From Prevotellamassilia timonensis (GTDB lineage: Bacteria; Bacteroidota; Bacteroidia; Bacteroidales; Bacteroidaceae): 64,000 bases of DNA. Made by a program: the position numbers and the translations under genes. Shown one piece after another: positions 9,492-18,435 of the stretch. Positions within the stretch are counted from its first letter, which is position 1; the number at the start of each line of letters is the position of its first letter. The stretch lies in contig NZ_LT629845.1 of NCBI RefSeq assembly GCF_900106785.1, positions 373,028-437,027 on the forward strand, read 5' to 3'. The notes beneath the pieces were generated by a model that had not been told where the DNA came from, did not search any database, and was given only the letters and a program-made list of their open reading frames with translations.

Positions 9492-10334
9492 CTACATCAT
9501 TACTTGATTGAGCGAGAAATTGCCCATTATTTTCGAACGGTCAACGTGTCCTCTGATACCCGGAATAGATCCTGTTTGAGTGTACTGCCACATAATATAG
9601 TCCTTCCCGTCGTTAAGGGTGGGGGAGTCGCTGCGGTATCGGGCTATCATGAAGTGGTAGTCGGTAAATTCGCCTTGCAAGTAACGGTTGTAAAAGTTGT
9701 GGTATGTGTAGAGCAAGGGCTTCTTGCCGTAGTAAGCAGTCACTTTCTCTATAAATGAGCGCAGGTCGGCAATAAAGTCCTCTGAGCTTACCGAACCACG
9801 GTGTTCAATGTCGATAATAGGCACTAAATCCTGATTCTCGGTCTTTACCACAGAAGTCATGTTATCAAACTGTTTCTTCCAGTCCACGTTGGGACGGTAA
9901 AAGTGGTAACTACCTACACTCAGCCCCACGCGGCGCGCTTCGGTCAAATTGCGCTCGTAAGTGTCATCAACTAGTGAGGCACCTTCTGTCGCTTTGAGAT
10001 AAACGTACGAAATGGGCGTGCCGTTTACCACTTTGTCCCAATCGATATTGCCTTGGTAGTGCGATACGTCAATGCCTTCTTTGTATTTCGAATTGATGCG
10101 TGCGTTTGATGTACGTATAAATACGGCGGCAGCGTGCACCATACGCTTTTCGCCAATAGCTTTAACTGGCACAACGTCTGGCTCTGTAGCCACGTATGCA
10201 GCCATGCCGCGTCCGTTGTCCTTATCTTTTTTGCGTGCATGAGAAGTTGACGGTATCATGAAAGCAATAGAAAGGAGCAGGGCGCAACCGCTCAGTTTAT
10301 GTATTTTGTTCAGAATAGTCGATTTTATCTCCAT
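9492..10334 (-). CDS. Secreted GH25-family lysozyme-like muramidase
   Basis: A 280-aa protein of glycoside hydrolase family 25, which cleaves the beta-1,4 bond between N-acetylmuramic acid and N-acetylglucosamine in peptidoglycan. Residues 1-33 look like a signal peptide (LSGCALLLSIAFMIPSTSHA). The domain starts at GIDVSHYQG with D89 and carries the catalytic pair D175 and E177 in PIIDIEHRG; the closing WQYTQTGSIPGIRGHVDRS block is present. About 50 residues of basic, low-complexity sequence separate signal and domain. It is monocistronic. A TAACTTTG box lies only 5 bp upstream of the ATG, so the transcript may be nearly leaderless. Confidence 0.88.
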   Translation of the reverse strand: MEIKSTILNKIHKLSGCALLLSIAFMIPSTSHARKKDKDNGRGMAAYVATEPDVVPVKAIGEKRMVHAAAVFIRTSNARINSKYKEGIDVSHYQGNIDWDKVVNGTPISYVYLKATEGASLVDDTYERNLTEARRVGLSVGSYHFYRPNVDWKKQFDNMTSVVKTENQDLVPIIDIEHRGSVSSEDFIADLRSFIEKVTAYYGKKPLLYTYHNFYNRYLQGEFTDYHFMIARYRSDSPTLNDGKDYIMWQYTQTGSIPGIRGHVDRSKIMGNFSLNQVMM

Positions 10335-10339
10335 GTTGG

Positions 10340-10347
10340 CAAAGTTA
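10340..10347 (-). promoter_or_regulatory. Promoter -7 box TAACTTTG immediately before the GH25 start
   Basis: TAACTTTG matches the Bacteroidetes -7 consensus and is followed after 5 bp by the ATG of the GH25 gene. A TTGG, one base off TTTG, is found 19 bp further upstream. Confidence 0.5.
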
Positions 10348-10490
10348 TGAAAATAATTGCGTTATGCCAAGCAAAGATGCCTGTTGTTATGTTTATTTTA
10401 CAAAACTTTGCCAGACGGGGCCTTGATTTTGAAAAAGTGAAAGGTGTTTTTAAGATGGTTGTTGGCAAATTGACGGGTTGTCGAGCATTA

Positions 10491-10679
10491 TTATAAAGGT
10501 AGCAGTTCTCTGAATCGACGTTCGTTCTCTTGTTTCTTTTCTTCGTCAAATCCTTGTTCGGCTTGCCATGCGTTAAATGCGCGTATGGCCAAAGTGTGCA
10601 TTTGGGCCTTGCCGGCATTCAGTCCGCTTAAGAAAGGGCGGTTGGGCAAGTGTGTGCGATTAAAATTTCCGTCTGCCAT
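10491..10679 (-). CDS. Small conserved-type protein of unknown function, 62 aa
   Basis: A 62-aa, highly charged soluble protein starting MADGNFNRTHLPNRPFLSGL and continuing GKAQMHTLAIRAFNAWQAEQG. I recall small Bacteroidales proteins with the same MADGNFNR opening and a GxAQM segment, which supports this being a real gene, but I know no function for them. No signal peptide, membrane segment or metal motif is seen. It lies on the minus strand between the GH25 gene and the divergent pgk gene and is probably transcribed from the shared 330-bp intergenic region. Confidence 0.65.
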   Translation of the reverse strand: MADGNFNRTHLPNRPFLSGLNAGKAQMHTLAIRAFNAWQAEQGFDEEKKQENERRFRELLPL

Positions 10680-10860
10680 GTTGTCTAAAATGTTCGTTTA
10701 AGTGATGTTCGCAAATGTGCTTGCAACTTGATTGCGCCGCAAAATTACGCACAAAGGGCGAATGCTGGGGAGCGAAAAGTAAAAATAAAAGCGTAAATCG
10801 CACAAAGCAGACTAAAAATGTGCCAAAAGCACCCGCTTGGTAGTTTTTTTAGCCAAAACT

Positions 10861-10891
10861 TTTGCCTTTCGCTCCGATTGCATTAACTTTG
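10861..10891 (+). promoter_or_regulatory. pgk promoter, TTTG-N19-TAACTTTG
   Basis: TTTG at 10861-10864 and TAACTTTG at 10884-10891 are separated by exactly 19 bp, the spacing of the Bacteroidetes primary sigma factor consensus. Transcription would start near 10898, giving a leader of about 110 nt for pgk. The rest of the 10680-11006 gap is AT-rich and shows no further gene. Confidence 0.8.
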
Positions 10892-11006
10892 CTGCATAAA
10901 ATTATGCGCGCAGCGGCAGATTGTGGAGCGCCAGTATGGTGTGGCCGGCTGAATGTTGTGTGCAAATAGTGAAAATATTAAACTTTCAAATAAATAAGTA
11001 TTCGCT

Positions 11007-12257
11007 ATGACTATTGAAACTTGCGACTTCAAAGGCAAGAAGGTAATTGTTCGCGTGGACTTCAATGTACCTCTTGATGACAATGGTAACATCACAGACG
11101 ACACCCGTATTCGTGGTGCCCTCCCCACTCTTAAGAAGGTACTCGCCGATGGTGGTTCACTCATCATTATGAGTCACATGGGCAAGCCCAAAGGCAAGGT
11201 AAACCCCAAATTCTCTCTCGGCCAGATTGTTGATGCCGTTAGCGAAAAATTGGGTGTAAAGGTACAGTTCGCTCCTGATTGTGCCAAGGCACAGGACGCT
11301 GCCGCAGCTCTCAAGCCCGGTGAAGTGCTCTTGCTCGAAAACCTCCGCTTCTACCCTGAAGAGGAAGGCAAGCCTGTAGGCATCGACAAGGAAGATCCTA
11401 AGTACGATGAGGCAAAGAAGGAAATGAAGGCCCGTCAGAAGGATTTTGCTAAGACATTGGCTTCATACGCTGACATCTACATCAACGACGCCTTTGGTAC
11501 AGCACACCGCAAGCACGCTTCAACTGCTGTAATCGCTGACAACTTCGACGCTGACCACAAGATGCTTGGCTATCTTATGGAGAAGGAAGTTCAGGCTGTT
11601 GACAATGTGTTGAGCAACATCAAGCACCCCTTCACAGCTATTATGGGTGGCTCAAAGGTTTCAACCAAGATTGGTATTATCGAAAACCTTCTCGGCAAGG
11701 TTGACAACCTCATTCTTTGCGGTGGTATGACCTACACATTCGCCAAGGCTCAGGGTGGTCATATCGGTAAGTCTATCTGCGAGGACGACAAGCTCGACGT
11801 AGCACTCGACGTAATCAAGAAGGCTAAGGAAAATGGTGTAAACCTCGTACTTGGTACTGACTGCATTGCCGGTGATGACTTCAAGAATGATTGCAACACT
11901 CAGATTTGCCCTGCCAATGCCATTCCCGAAGGTTGGGAAGGCCTTGATGCAGGTCCCGAAACCCGCAAGGCATTTGCCAAGGTTATCGAAGATGCCAAGA
12001 CTATCCTTTGGAATGGTCCTGCAGGTGTGTTCGAAATGGACAACTTCGCTGGTGGTTCAAAGGCCATTGCCGAGGCTATTGCCAAGGCTACAGCCAATGG
12101 CGCTTTCTCACTCATCGGTGGTGGCGACTCAGTAGCTTGCATCAACAAGTTTGGCATGGCCGACAAGGTGTCTTACATCTCAACAGGTGGTGGTGCATTG
12201 CTCGAGGCTATCGAAGGCAAGGTGCTTCCTGGTATCGCAGCCATCAAGGGCGAGTAA
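11007..12257 (+). CDS. pgk: Phosphoglycerate kinase
   Basis: A 416-aa glycolytic enzyme that makes ATP from 1,3-bisphosphoglycerate. The substrate-binding [19 protein letters not shown] is near the N-terminus, [16 protein letters not shown] in the middle, the nucleotide-binding [16 protein letters not shown] and [13 protein letters not shown] near the C-terminus. Length and order fit bacterial PGK. Codon bias resembles that of gapA. It has its own strong promoter and a hairpin terminator, so it is transcribed alone, separate from gapA although both serve the same pathway. Confidence 0.97.
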   Translation: MTIETCDFKGKKVIVRVDFNVPLDDNGNITDDTRIRGALPTLKKVLADGGSLIIMSHMGKPKGKVNPKFSLGQIVDAVSEKLGVKVQFAPDCAKAQDAAAALKPGEVLLLENLRFYPEEEGKPVGIDKEDPKYDEAKKEMKARQKDFAKTLASYADIYINDAFGTAHRKHASTAVIADNFDADHKMLGYLMEKEVQAVDNVLSNIKHPFTAIMGGSKVSTKIGIIENLLGKVDNLILCGGMTYTFAKAQGGHIGKSICEDDKLDVALDVIKKAKENGVNLVLGTDCIAGDDFKNDCNTQICPANAIPEGWEGLDAGPETRKAFAKVIEDAKTILWNGPAGVFEMDNFAGGSKAIAEAIAKATANGAFSLIGGGDSVACINKFGMADKVSYISTGGGALLEAIEGKVLPGIAAIKGE

Positions 12258-12326
12258 TATGGCATTTCGGCCAAATTGCCGTTGGGCTTACTGATGTGCA
12301 AGTGGCTTGAAACGTTGCTTTAAGTA

Positions 12327-12386
12327 GAGTTTAGAAGTTTAAGAGGTGGCATATATAGTATGCCTTCCTTCTAAACTTCTAAACTC
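12327..12386 (+). terminator. Terminator of pgk
   Basis: A 15-bp stem (12327-12341 pairing with 12372-12386) is followed by TTATTCTTTTTT. An inner CATA/TATG pairing extends the structure. Confidence 0.75.
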
Positions 12387-12611
12387 TTATTCTTTTTTAT
12401 ACAAGTCCTTCCTGTGCATGGCCGCATCGGGGAGTACACCGCTGAGGCTTGCGACCTCTACAAAATAACACGCAATATAAAGATAATCTCTAAGCATGTG
12501 CTCGGGTCTAATTTTACACTGAAGGTGCATTATGGTAAAGCTGATAATCACCTGATTAGTACAACTCCATATCTGTAAAAATAGAATCCTTGCATACAAT
12601 AAATACTGAAA
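12387..12611. other. Gene-free interval before the substrate-binding lipoprotein gene
   Basis: Together with the pgk terminator this makes a gap of about 350 bp. Beyond the terminator I see no gene, no repeat shared with the rest of the window and no exact TAnnTTTG box; the promoter of the following gene must lie here. Confidence 0.5.
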
Positions 12612-13442
12612 ATGAAACTTCTGACAACTCTGTTTGTGGTAATGATGGCTGTCGTTGTGTCGTGTACAGACCGAAAGCCCGCCAGCCAATTCAATTTTGG
12701 CACCGAGCCATACGACTCCGCGGCATTACATGTCGCCTTAGTCCCCAACCGTGATTGTCTCCCCATATATTATGCCGAGCGAACCGGCATTTATGACTCG
12801 CTTGGTCTGCACTTGCAGATAGCCACCTATCCCTCGCAGATGGACTGCGACACCACCCTTATGGGCCGCATAGCCGATGGCGGTTGGGCCGATGGCGTGC
12901 GTATGGCGCACCATGGTGCACGTATGGCTGGCTTAAAAGTGATGTGGACAGGTTCGCAACGTTGGGAGCTGTTTACATGTGGCACACTCCGACTGCGCGA
13001 GGTAAAGTCGCTCGCCGGCCGCACAGTGGGCATAGCCCGTCATTCGGCTGAAAGCGAACTGTTACGTCTTGTGCTGCAATCGGCCAAGGTAAACGCCGAC
13101 AATGTATATTATCCACAAATCAACAACTTAAATCTTCGCGCCCAAATGCTGACTGGCGACCAGATAGATGCGGCCATGTTGTGCTGGCCCTATACCTCAT
13201 TGGCTTACTCTGAAGGGCACAAGTGCATTTATGCCCAACGCTTTGCCAGTTCAAAAGGTTGCTTTGTGATGAAATCCAAACGTATGGCAGACGCGTCAAA
13301 GCGTCAACAGTGGCAGCTGTTCGAAAAGGGACGCCGTATGGCACTCGACTCCATACGCATTAAGGGCCCAAAGGCTTACAGCATTATCCTGCAAAAGGAT
13401 TACGGATTGCCAAAGGCCGTAGCTGATACAATAAAATATTGA
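12612..13442 (+). CDS. Lipoprotein of the periplasmic substrate-binding (SsuA/NMT1-like) fold
   Basis: A 276-aa protein with a lipoprotein signal, lipobox AVVVSC with the acylated Cys at 18. The remainder looks like a type 2 periplasmic binding protein: LHVALVPNRDCLPIYYAERTG, then the hinge-and-lobe segment LAGRTVGIARHSAESELLRLVL, and IDAAMLCWPYTSLAYSEG. This pattern is shared by ABC-transporter binding proteins for sulfonates, taurine or thiamine precursors. No permease or ATPase gene is nearby; the next gene is a cytoplasmic TPR protein 60 bp downstream. It may therefore be an orphan binding protein, or a sensor. The ligand cannot be predicted. Confidence 0.7.
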   Translation: MKLLTTLFVVMMAVVVSCTDRKPASQFNFGTEPYDSAALHVALVPNRDCLPIYYAERTGIYDSLGLHLQIATYPSQMDCDTTLMGRIADGGWADGVRMAHHGARMAGLKVMWTGSQRWELFTCGTLRLREVKSLAGRTVGIARHSAESELLRLVLQSAKVNADNVYYPQINNLNLRAQMLTGDQIDAAMLCWPYTSLAYSEGHKCIYAQRFASSKGCFVMKSKRMADASKRQQWQLFEKGRRMALDSIRIKGPKAYSIILQKDYGLPKAVADTIKY

Positions 13443-13502
13443 TTGCGCACTTGCAAAATGAAATAATGTTGCAAAGGTTATAATAGCCATAATAGTACAA
13501 AG

Positions 13503-15599
13503 ATGAACACCCAAACTTACCAATATTTGCATAAAGATGTGATTGAGGCCTTAAAAGGCAACCATTTGCTTTTGGCCTTGCAATCGTTGCAAGGGTTGGC
13601 AGCAACCCTGAAGTCGTGGAGTGTGAAAGAGGAGGTTGACACCTTGGCCGACTCATATCAAATGATGTTAAGCTACATGGCCAAGGGGGCTGACGATCCT
13701 CAGCGCCACAAAATGTATGCAGGTTTTGTGCGCAGAGCCTACGAGCTGGCCGATGTGCTCGAAAGGGTGGGAGAAATCTCTTCCGACACATCATATTATG
13801 CTACGTGTCTGCGCACCTTGCAGCAGTTGCGTGGTGCACAATATCAGTTAGCCGATTTGTTGTCGCCCGATGCGCCAGTGCGCGACATGTTCGATGCCGT
13901 ATGGCTTTCAGGCGCCTGGACAGCTGACGAAGAAATTGCTGCGGCCAATTATATGGCAGCAGACACTATCCCCGTAGAACATAAAGCACTATTGCTGAGT
14001 GCTGCCACCTTGGCTGCAATGCGTTTTTTCGATGTAGCCAAATACCGGTTGCTGCTTGACAATGCCTTGGTGCTCGAAACGAAACTACGTGTAAGAGCCT
14101 TGACGGGATTGGTCTTTGTACACATTGTTCATGCCTCGCGCTTGGCCATGTATCCCGAGGTTGAGGCGCGTCTCAAACTCATGTCTGATTTGCCCAGTTT
14201 TGTGAGCGAACTTGAGTTGTTGCAGACGCAGATGTTCTTGAGTCTGGAAACTAAACGCATTGAAAAAAGTCTGCAAAACGAAATAATTCCGCAGATGATG
14301 AAGCGCATGAAAGATTTGCGCATTGACAAGTCGCTTGGCATAGACGATATTAAGGAACGATTGGACGAAGCAGACTTTAATCCTGAATGGAACGATGACG
14401 GAACGCCCTCAAAATTAAGCGAATACATGAAGGAGTTTGTAGCATTACAACAACGTGGTGCCGACATGTATATGGGCTCGTTCAAGGTGTTGAAGCAGCG
14501 GTTCCCATTTTTCAATATAGCTTGTAATTGGTTTTGGCCATTCACCATGCAGCACCCCGAACTGCCGGCTGGCCTTGAAAAGAACAAACTCGTAAAACTG
14601 ATGATAAACAATGCAGGGCTTTGCGATTCCGACAAATATTCGTTCTGCTTGATGGCTCTGCAGTTGCCGCTTGATGCCGGTTCCGACAAGGCTGCAAAAA
14701 TGCAAGAAAGCCTGGCAGACATCGATTTGCCAGCTCCCATGGAGCGTGATGCCGCAGAGCGTTACAAAGATGAGTTGCGCTCTTATGTACAAGGCTTTTA
14801 CCGCTTTTGCAATTTGTACATACATCGCGAGGCTTTTGTCAATCCGTTCCAACGCAATCTCTTTATAGCCGATTACAGCCCGTTCGACAATATTATGAAC
14901 GACGAGGAACTGCTTGTACGCATGGCTGACTTCGTTTTCAAAGACAAGTCATACGACCTTGCGCGCAGTTTGTACGAGCGTGTGCCGGTCGGTGCGCGTA
15001 CCAATGGCCTGTTGCAGAGACTTGGTTATTGCTACGAACAAGTGGCCGATTTTGTACGTGCCCGTGCACTTTACGAACAGGCCAATGCGCTCAAACCACA
15101 ATCAGATTGGACACTTCGTCATTTGGCCGTTTGCAACCGCAATGCCGGCGACTACGAAGAGGCTCTGTCATGTTACAACGACTTGGCCGAAATGCAGCCC
15201 GAAGATGCAGCATTGGCGTTGCGCCAAGCCGAATGTCTGATATATTTGCAACGTTACGACGAGGCGTTCAAATATCTGTTCAAAGCCAATTATTTGGCTC
15301 CTCAGTCAGGCAATTCTGAGCGTGCTTTGGCATGGTGTTCATTGCTGACAGCTAAATATGAACAGGCCGAAAAATATTACACCAAAGTGCTGGCCAACCA
15401 ACCCACACCAACCGACTTTCTTAATGCAGGGCATGCAGCCTGGCTCGGAGGCAATCTGCCTCTGGCGGTAACGCGCTACAAACGGGCTTTGCCACACGAC
15501 AATGCCTTGCACTTCCTCGACGATGACAAAGCCATGTTGCTTAAGGCCGGACTGTCTGAGGCCGACTTGGCCATGATGACTGACCTTGTAGCAAACTGA
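13503..15599 (+). CDS. Large TPR-repeat protein of unknown function
   Basis: A 698-aa protein without signal peptide or membrane segments. The N-terminal 450 residues are helical and not recognised. From about residue 470 to 680 there are tetratricopeptide-like repeats (for example YDLARSLYERVPVGARTNGLLQRLGYCYEQ, DFVRARALYEQANALKP, DYEEALSCYNDLAEMQPEDAALALRQAECLIYLQRYDEAFKYL). TPRs mediate protein-protein binding. The gene lies between a binding-protein-like lipoprotein (60 bp upstream) and a secreted esterase (27 bp downstream) on the same strand and may form one unit with them. No function can be assigned. Confidence 0.8.
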   Translation: MNTQTYQYLHKDVIEALKGNHLLLALQSLQGLAATLKSWSVKEEVDTLADSYQMMLSYMAKGADDPQRHKMYAGFVRRAYELADVLERVGEISSDTSYYATCLRTLQQLRGAQYQLADLLSPDAPVRDMFDAVWLSGAWTADEEIAAANYMAADTIPVEHKALLLSAATLAAMRFFDVAKYRLLLDNALVLETKLRVRALTGLVFVHIVHASRLAMYPEVEARLKLMSDLPSFVSELELLQTQMFLSLETKRIEKSLQNEIIPQMMKRMKDLRIDKSLGIDDIKERLDEADFNPEWNDDGTPSKLSEYMKEFVALQQRGADMYMGSFKVLKQRFPFFNIACNWFWPFTMQHPELPAGLEKNKLVKLMINNAGLCDSDKYSFCLMALQLPLDAGSDKAAKMQESLADIDLPAPMERDAAERYKDELRSYVQGFYRFCNLYIHREAFVNPFQRNLFIADYSPFDNIMNDEELLVRMADFVFKDKSYDLARSLYERVPVGARTNGLLQRLGYCYEQVADFVRARALYEQANALKPQSDWTLRHLAVCNRNAGDYEEALSCYNDLAEMQPEDAALALRQAECLIYLQRYDEAFKYLFKANYLAPQSGNSERALAWCSLLTAKYEQAEKYYTKVLANQPTPTDFLNAGHAAWLGGNLPLAVTRYKRALPHDNALHFLDDDKAMLLKAGLSEADLAMMTDLVAN

Positions 15600-15626
15600 T
15601 GCACGTCCCAATATTAAAACGACTTT

Positions 15627-16946
15627 ATGAACAAGCTATATTTACTTATACTTAGTCTTTTTAGTCTGTGTGTAAATGCTCAAAATCAAGGTGATATAGA
15701 GCATTATTTCACGCAAACCTTTAATAATAGCAACGCGGTTGTAGCCCCTTCGGCACGTGTTTCTGTCAGTCGGCTAAATGCCAAGCGTGCCCTTGTTTGG
15801 CAAGCTTGGTGTAAGGCAAACAAGGCGGCAGCATACCATCTGCCGGCTACTGATAGTCTTGGGAGCACGACCGACAAATGGCTGTTGCCCGACACGCTCG
15901 AGCCGCATGCCGTCATGCCGTTCTATTATGGCTGCAAGGGTAGCAAGCCCGAGGCAGGTTATCCCCTTTACGTCTATCTGCATGGTTCGGGTCCCAAGCA
16001 GCAAGAGTGGCAAACCGGACTGATACTCGCCAAGCGCTTTGCCGATACCCCTTCGTTGTATTTCATTCCGCAAATACCCAACGAGGGCGAATGGTACCGA
16101 TGGTGGCAGCGCAGCAAGCAAGTGGCATGGTCCAACTTGCTGCGTGAGGCAATGCTCTCGCCCGATGTCAATCCTAACCGCTTGTATGTGTTTGGCATAT
16201 CCGAGGGCGGTTATGGGTCGCAACGTCTGGCTTCGTTCTATGCCGACTATTGGGCTGCAGCGGGGCCGATGGCTGGTGGCGAACCCTTGAAGAATGCACC
16301 AGTTGAAAATTTGGAGAACATCGGCTTTTCGTTTCGCACAGGTGCCAACGATGCCGGTTTTTATCGCAACCGACTGACAGGTTATACCAAGGAGGCGCTC
16401 GACAGCATGGAAGCCCTTTATCCTGCCGGCTTCAGACACAAAGTTGAACTCATACCCGGACGCCAGCATTTTATCGACTATTCAGTCACCACACCGTGGT
16501 TGTCGCATTTTACACGAAATCCATACCCCAAGCATTTTATATGGGAGGATTTTGAAATGGACGGTCTGCATCGTACGGGTTTTTACAATATTAAGGTAAA
16601 CAAACGCCCGGCAACCGAATGCCGCACACGCTATGATGTAAACATCGCTGCAAACGAGGTAAATATTGTGGTAGAAGATGTGCACTACACCACCGTGGAG
16701 CGTGACCCTGTATATGGTATCGAATTAAAGTTTGCCCGTCATTACACACCAGCCCGGGGCGGCAGTTTCACACTCTATCTTGACGAGCATCTGGTTGATT
16801 TGTCCCAACCTGTCAAGGTGGTAGTAAATGGCAAAACCATTTGCGAGCGCCGTTTGCGGCTTGACGTGAAAAACATGGTGCAATCGCTTGCCACCTATTT
16901 TGACCCCGAGCGCATTTATCCCGCAGCTGTCGAGGTGGTTTATTAG
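15627..16946 (+). CDS. Secreted alpha/beta-hydrolase (esterase-like)
   Basis: A 439-aa protein with a signal peptide (MNKLYLLILSLFSLCVNAQ). The oxyanion-hole segment YLHGSGP is at about 117-123 and the nucleophile elbow G-I-S-E-G at 190-194 places the catalytic Ser at 192; a His in GRQHFIDYS or WLSHF could complete the triad. The C-terminal 130 residues read as a beta-rich accessory domain (KFARHYTPARGGSFTLYLDEH). The closest families are polyhydroxybutyrate-depolymerase-like or feruloyl-esterase-like secreted hydrolases. It follows the TPR gene by 27 bp. Substrate unknown; a carbohydrate ester is plausible for this group of organisms. Confidence 0.75.
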   Translation: MNKLYLLILSLFSLCVNAQNQGDIEHYFTQTFNNSNAVVAPSARVSVSRLNAKRALVWQAWCKANKAAAYHLPATDSLGSTTDKWLLPDTLEPHAVMPFYYGCKGSKPEAGYPLYVYLHGSGPKQQEWQTGLILAKRFADTPSLYFIPQIPNEGEWYRWWQRSKQVAWSNLLREAMLSPDVNPNRLYVFGISEGGYGSQRLASFYADYWAAAGPMAGGEPLKNAPVENLENIGFSFRTGANDAGFYRNRLTGYTKEALDSMEALYPAGFRHKVELIPGRQHFIDYSVTTPWLSHFTRNPYPKHFIWEDFEMDGLHRTGFYNIKVNKRPATECRTRYDVNIAANEVNIVVEDVHYTTVERDPVYGIELKFARHYTPARGGSFTLYLDEHLVDLSQPVKVVVNGKTICERRLRLDVKNMVQSLATYFDPERIYPAAVEVVY

Positions 16947-17028
16947 GGTGATGGCAGTGTAGGCAAGTGTATGTGGTGCTTGCACAAGTCTGTGTGCACT
17001 CCCTTAATTTATAAAATGTAAAACAGCC

Positions 17029-17457
17029 TGCACTCTGCACTTTTGCTATTTAACTCATTGATATTCAATGCAAAAAGTAGTGTAGACAACTCTACACTTC
17101 GTCTGCACTTTATCTGCACTCATCTGCACTTTGTTTGCACGCTTCGTGAGTGTCGGTGCGAGTGCAGACAGCCATCGTATGCCACATTGTGCTTGCGGCT
17201 TTTGTGTAACGGGCGACAGACTTTTCAGCCGGAGAAACAGGCAAGCCGCTCCCCCGTAACTCTACAAACGTAGTGGCACGACTGTCTGCCACGCGACATA
17301 TTACCTGTGCAATCATATTTGCACTTTAAGATAGATGTGGCTTTCCATAGTGTAGACGGGTAGTGCAGATGCTGTGTAGACAAAGTGTAGGTAGTGTCTA
17401 CACACTTAAAATATTTGATAATCAATTAGTTAGACCGTAAAAGTGTAGAGTGTAGAC
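17029..17457. repeat. Inverted-repeat iteron element A (429 bp)
   Basis: Both ends carry the same module in opposite orientation. The left arm has CTGCACTCTGCACTTTT, then TAACTCATTGATATTCAA (17051-17068), then GTGTAGAC; the right arm is its imperfect mirror, with TTGATAATCAATTAGTTA at 17415-17432 and GTGTAGAGTGTAGAC at the end. Between and around these are about a dozen copies of GTGYAGAC in both orientations. The centre holds CCGGAGAAACAG (17229-17240) followed by a CTCCC that could pair with the GGAG. No open frame looks coding. Elements B and C have the same plan. It fills most of the gap between the esterase gene and the metalloprotease gene. Confidence 0.85.
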
Positions 17458-17516
17458 AAATTGCACGAAAAAACATGACGCGCGTGCGCGCGAGGCTAAC
17501 ACCCTTTTATTCAAAG

Positions 17517-18224
17517 ATGGACAACACAACAATTACTTACGAGGGCATACAATTAACGGTCAGCATAAAGGCTGTCAAGGCACTACGCATGGTGGTACGC
17601 CGTGATGGTAGTGTGTCGCTGGTTGTGCCCCTGTGGTGCGACAAAAACAAAGTCATGGACTTTTTGAACGACAAAAAAGATTGGCTGCGAAATGCCGTGG
17701 CAAAATCCAAACAACGTTTAGAAAAGCAAAAGGACTATTGGTTCCACGATTATGCAGAGGGCGAGTTGTTCACCTACTTAGGAAACCGTTACCCGCTTCA
17801 TTACCGCTTGACAGAAAAAGGGGTACCGCAAGCCGAACTAAAAGATGGTCAGCTTGTAGTGAGCTCGTCGCGCTGGCTCACACCGCAGCAAGCCATGTTG
17901 GTAATCAATGCGTGGTACGCAAAACAGTTCAAAACGCTTGTCAAGAGTTATCTTGCCTATTGGCTTCCACGCATGAATGAGGCGCCACTTTCGGTTGTGC
18001 GCTACAAGGTTATGAAGTCGCGTTGGGGCAGTATGATGCCAGCCTCACGTGTCGTGTGTTTTAATTTTAACCTTGTGTTTTACCCTGAGCGGTGTCTTGA
18101 AATGGTCGTAGTACACGAGTTGTGCCACCTCAAGGAGCCTTCGCACAACCGCCATTTTCATGAATTGATGGCCAGTTATTTGCCTGACTACAAGGCAAGA
18201 GCGCTTATATTAAAGGAAAACTAA
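17517..18224 (+). CDS. YgjP/SprT-like zinc metallopeptidase (DUF45)
   Basis: The start is taken at the ATG at 17517 (MDNTTITYEG); the longer frame from 17475 adds 14 basic residues lying next to iteron element A. The protein is 235 aa. The zinc site is HELCH at 200-204 with a third His at about 210 (HNRHFHELM), the M48/SprT-like arrangement. The N-terminal half (LRMVVRRDGSVSLVVPLWCDK...FLNDKKDWL) and the K/R-W-G-S segment (KSRWGSM) are hallmarks of the DUF45/YgjP family. It is probably cytoplasmic. Members are often near restriction systems, but here it stands alone. Confidence 0.85.
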   Translation: MDNTTITYEGIQLTVSIKAVKALRMVVRRDGSVSLVVPLWCDKNKVMDFLNDKKDWLRNAVAKSKQRLEKQKDYWFHDYAEGELFTYLGNRYPLHYRLTEKGVPQAELKDGQLVVSSSRWLTPQQAMLVINAWYAKQFKTLVKSYLAYWLPRMNEAPLSVVRYKVMKSRWGSMMPASRVVCFNFNLVFYPERCLEMVVVHELCHLKEPSHNRHFHELMASYLPDYKARALILKEN

Positions 18225-18435
18225 AGAAATATGCGTCTATATGTCTAAAAATCAGGACTATAATAAATCTCTTGTATAGCGTGTATGGCCCAAAATCTTG
18301 TATCTGTATTCGTTTCTGTTTGCCATTTTTGCCCTTACATGGGCAAATATCATTAAATATAATAAAACCGATGTAAAAGGATATTCGTATATTTGACCGC
18401 AAATCACTTGTATTATTCAACAAAATAAGAATGCT

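Noticed and set aside
10491-10618. 97-codon frame on the minus strand (10325-10618) instead of the 62-aa protein
   Set aside because: The 62-aa frame has the MADGNFNR opening I recall from Bacteroidales; the longer frame has no recognisable sequence and overlaps the GH25 promoter.
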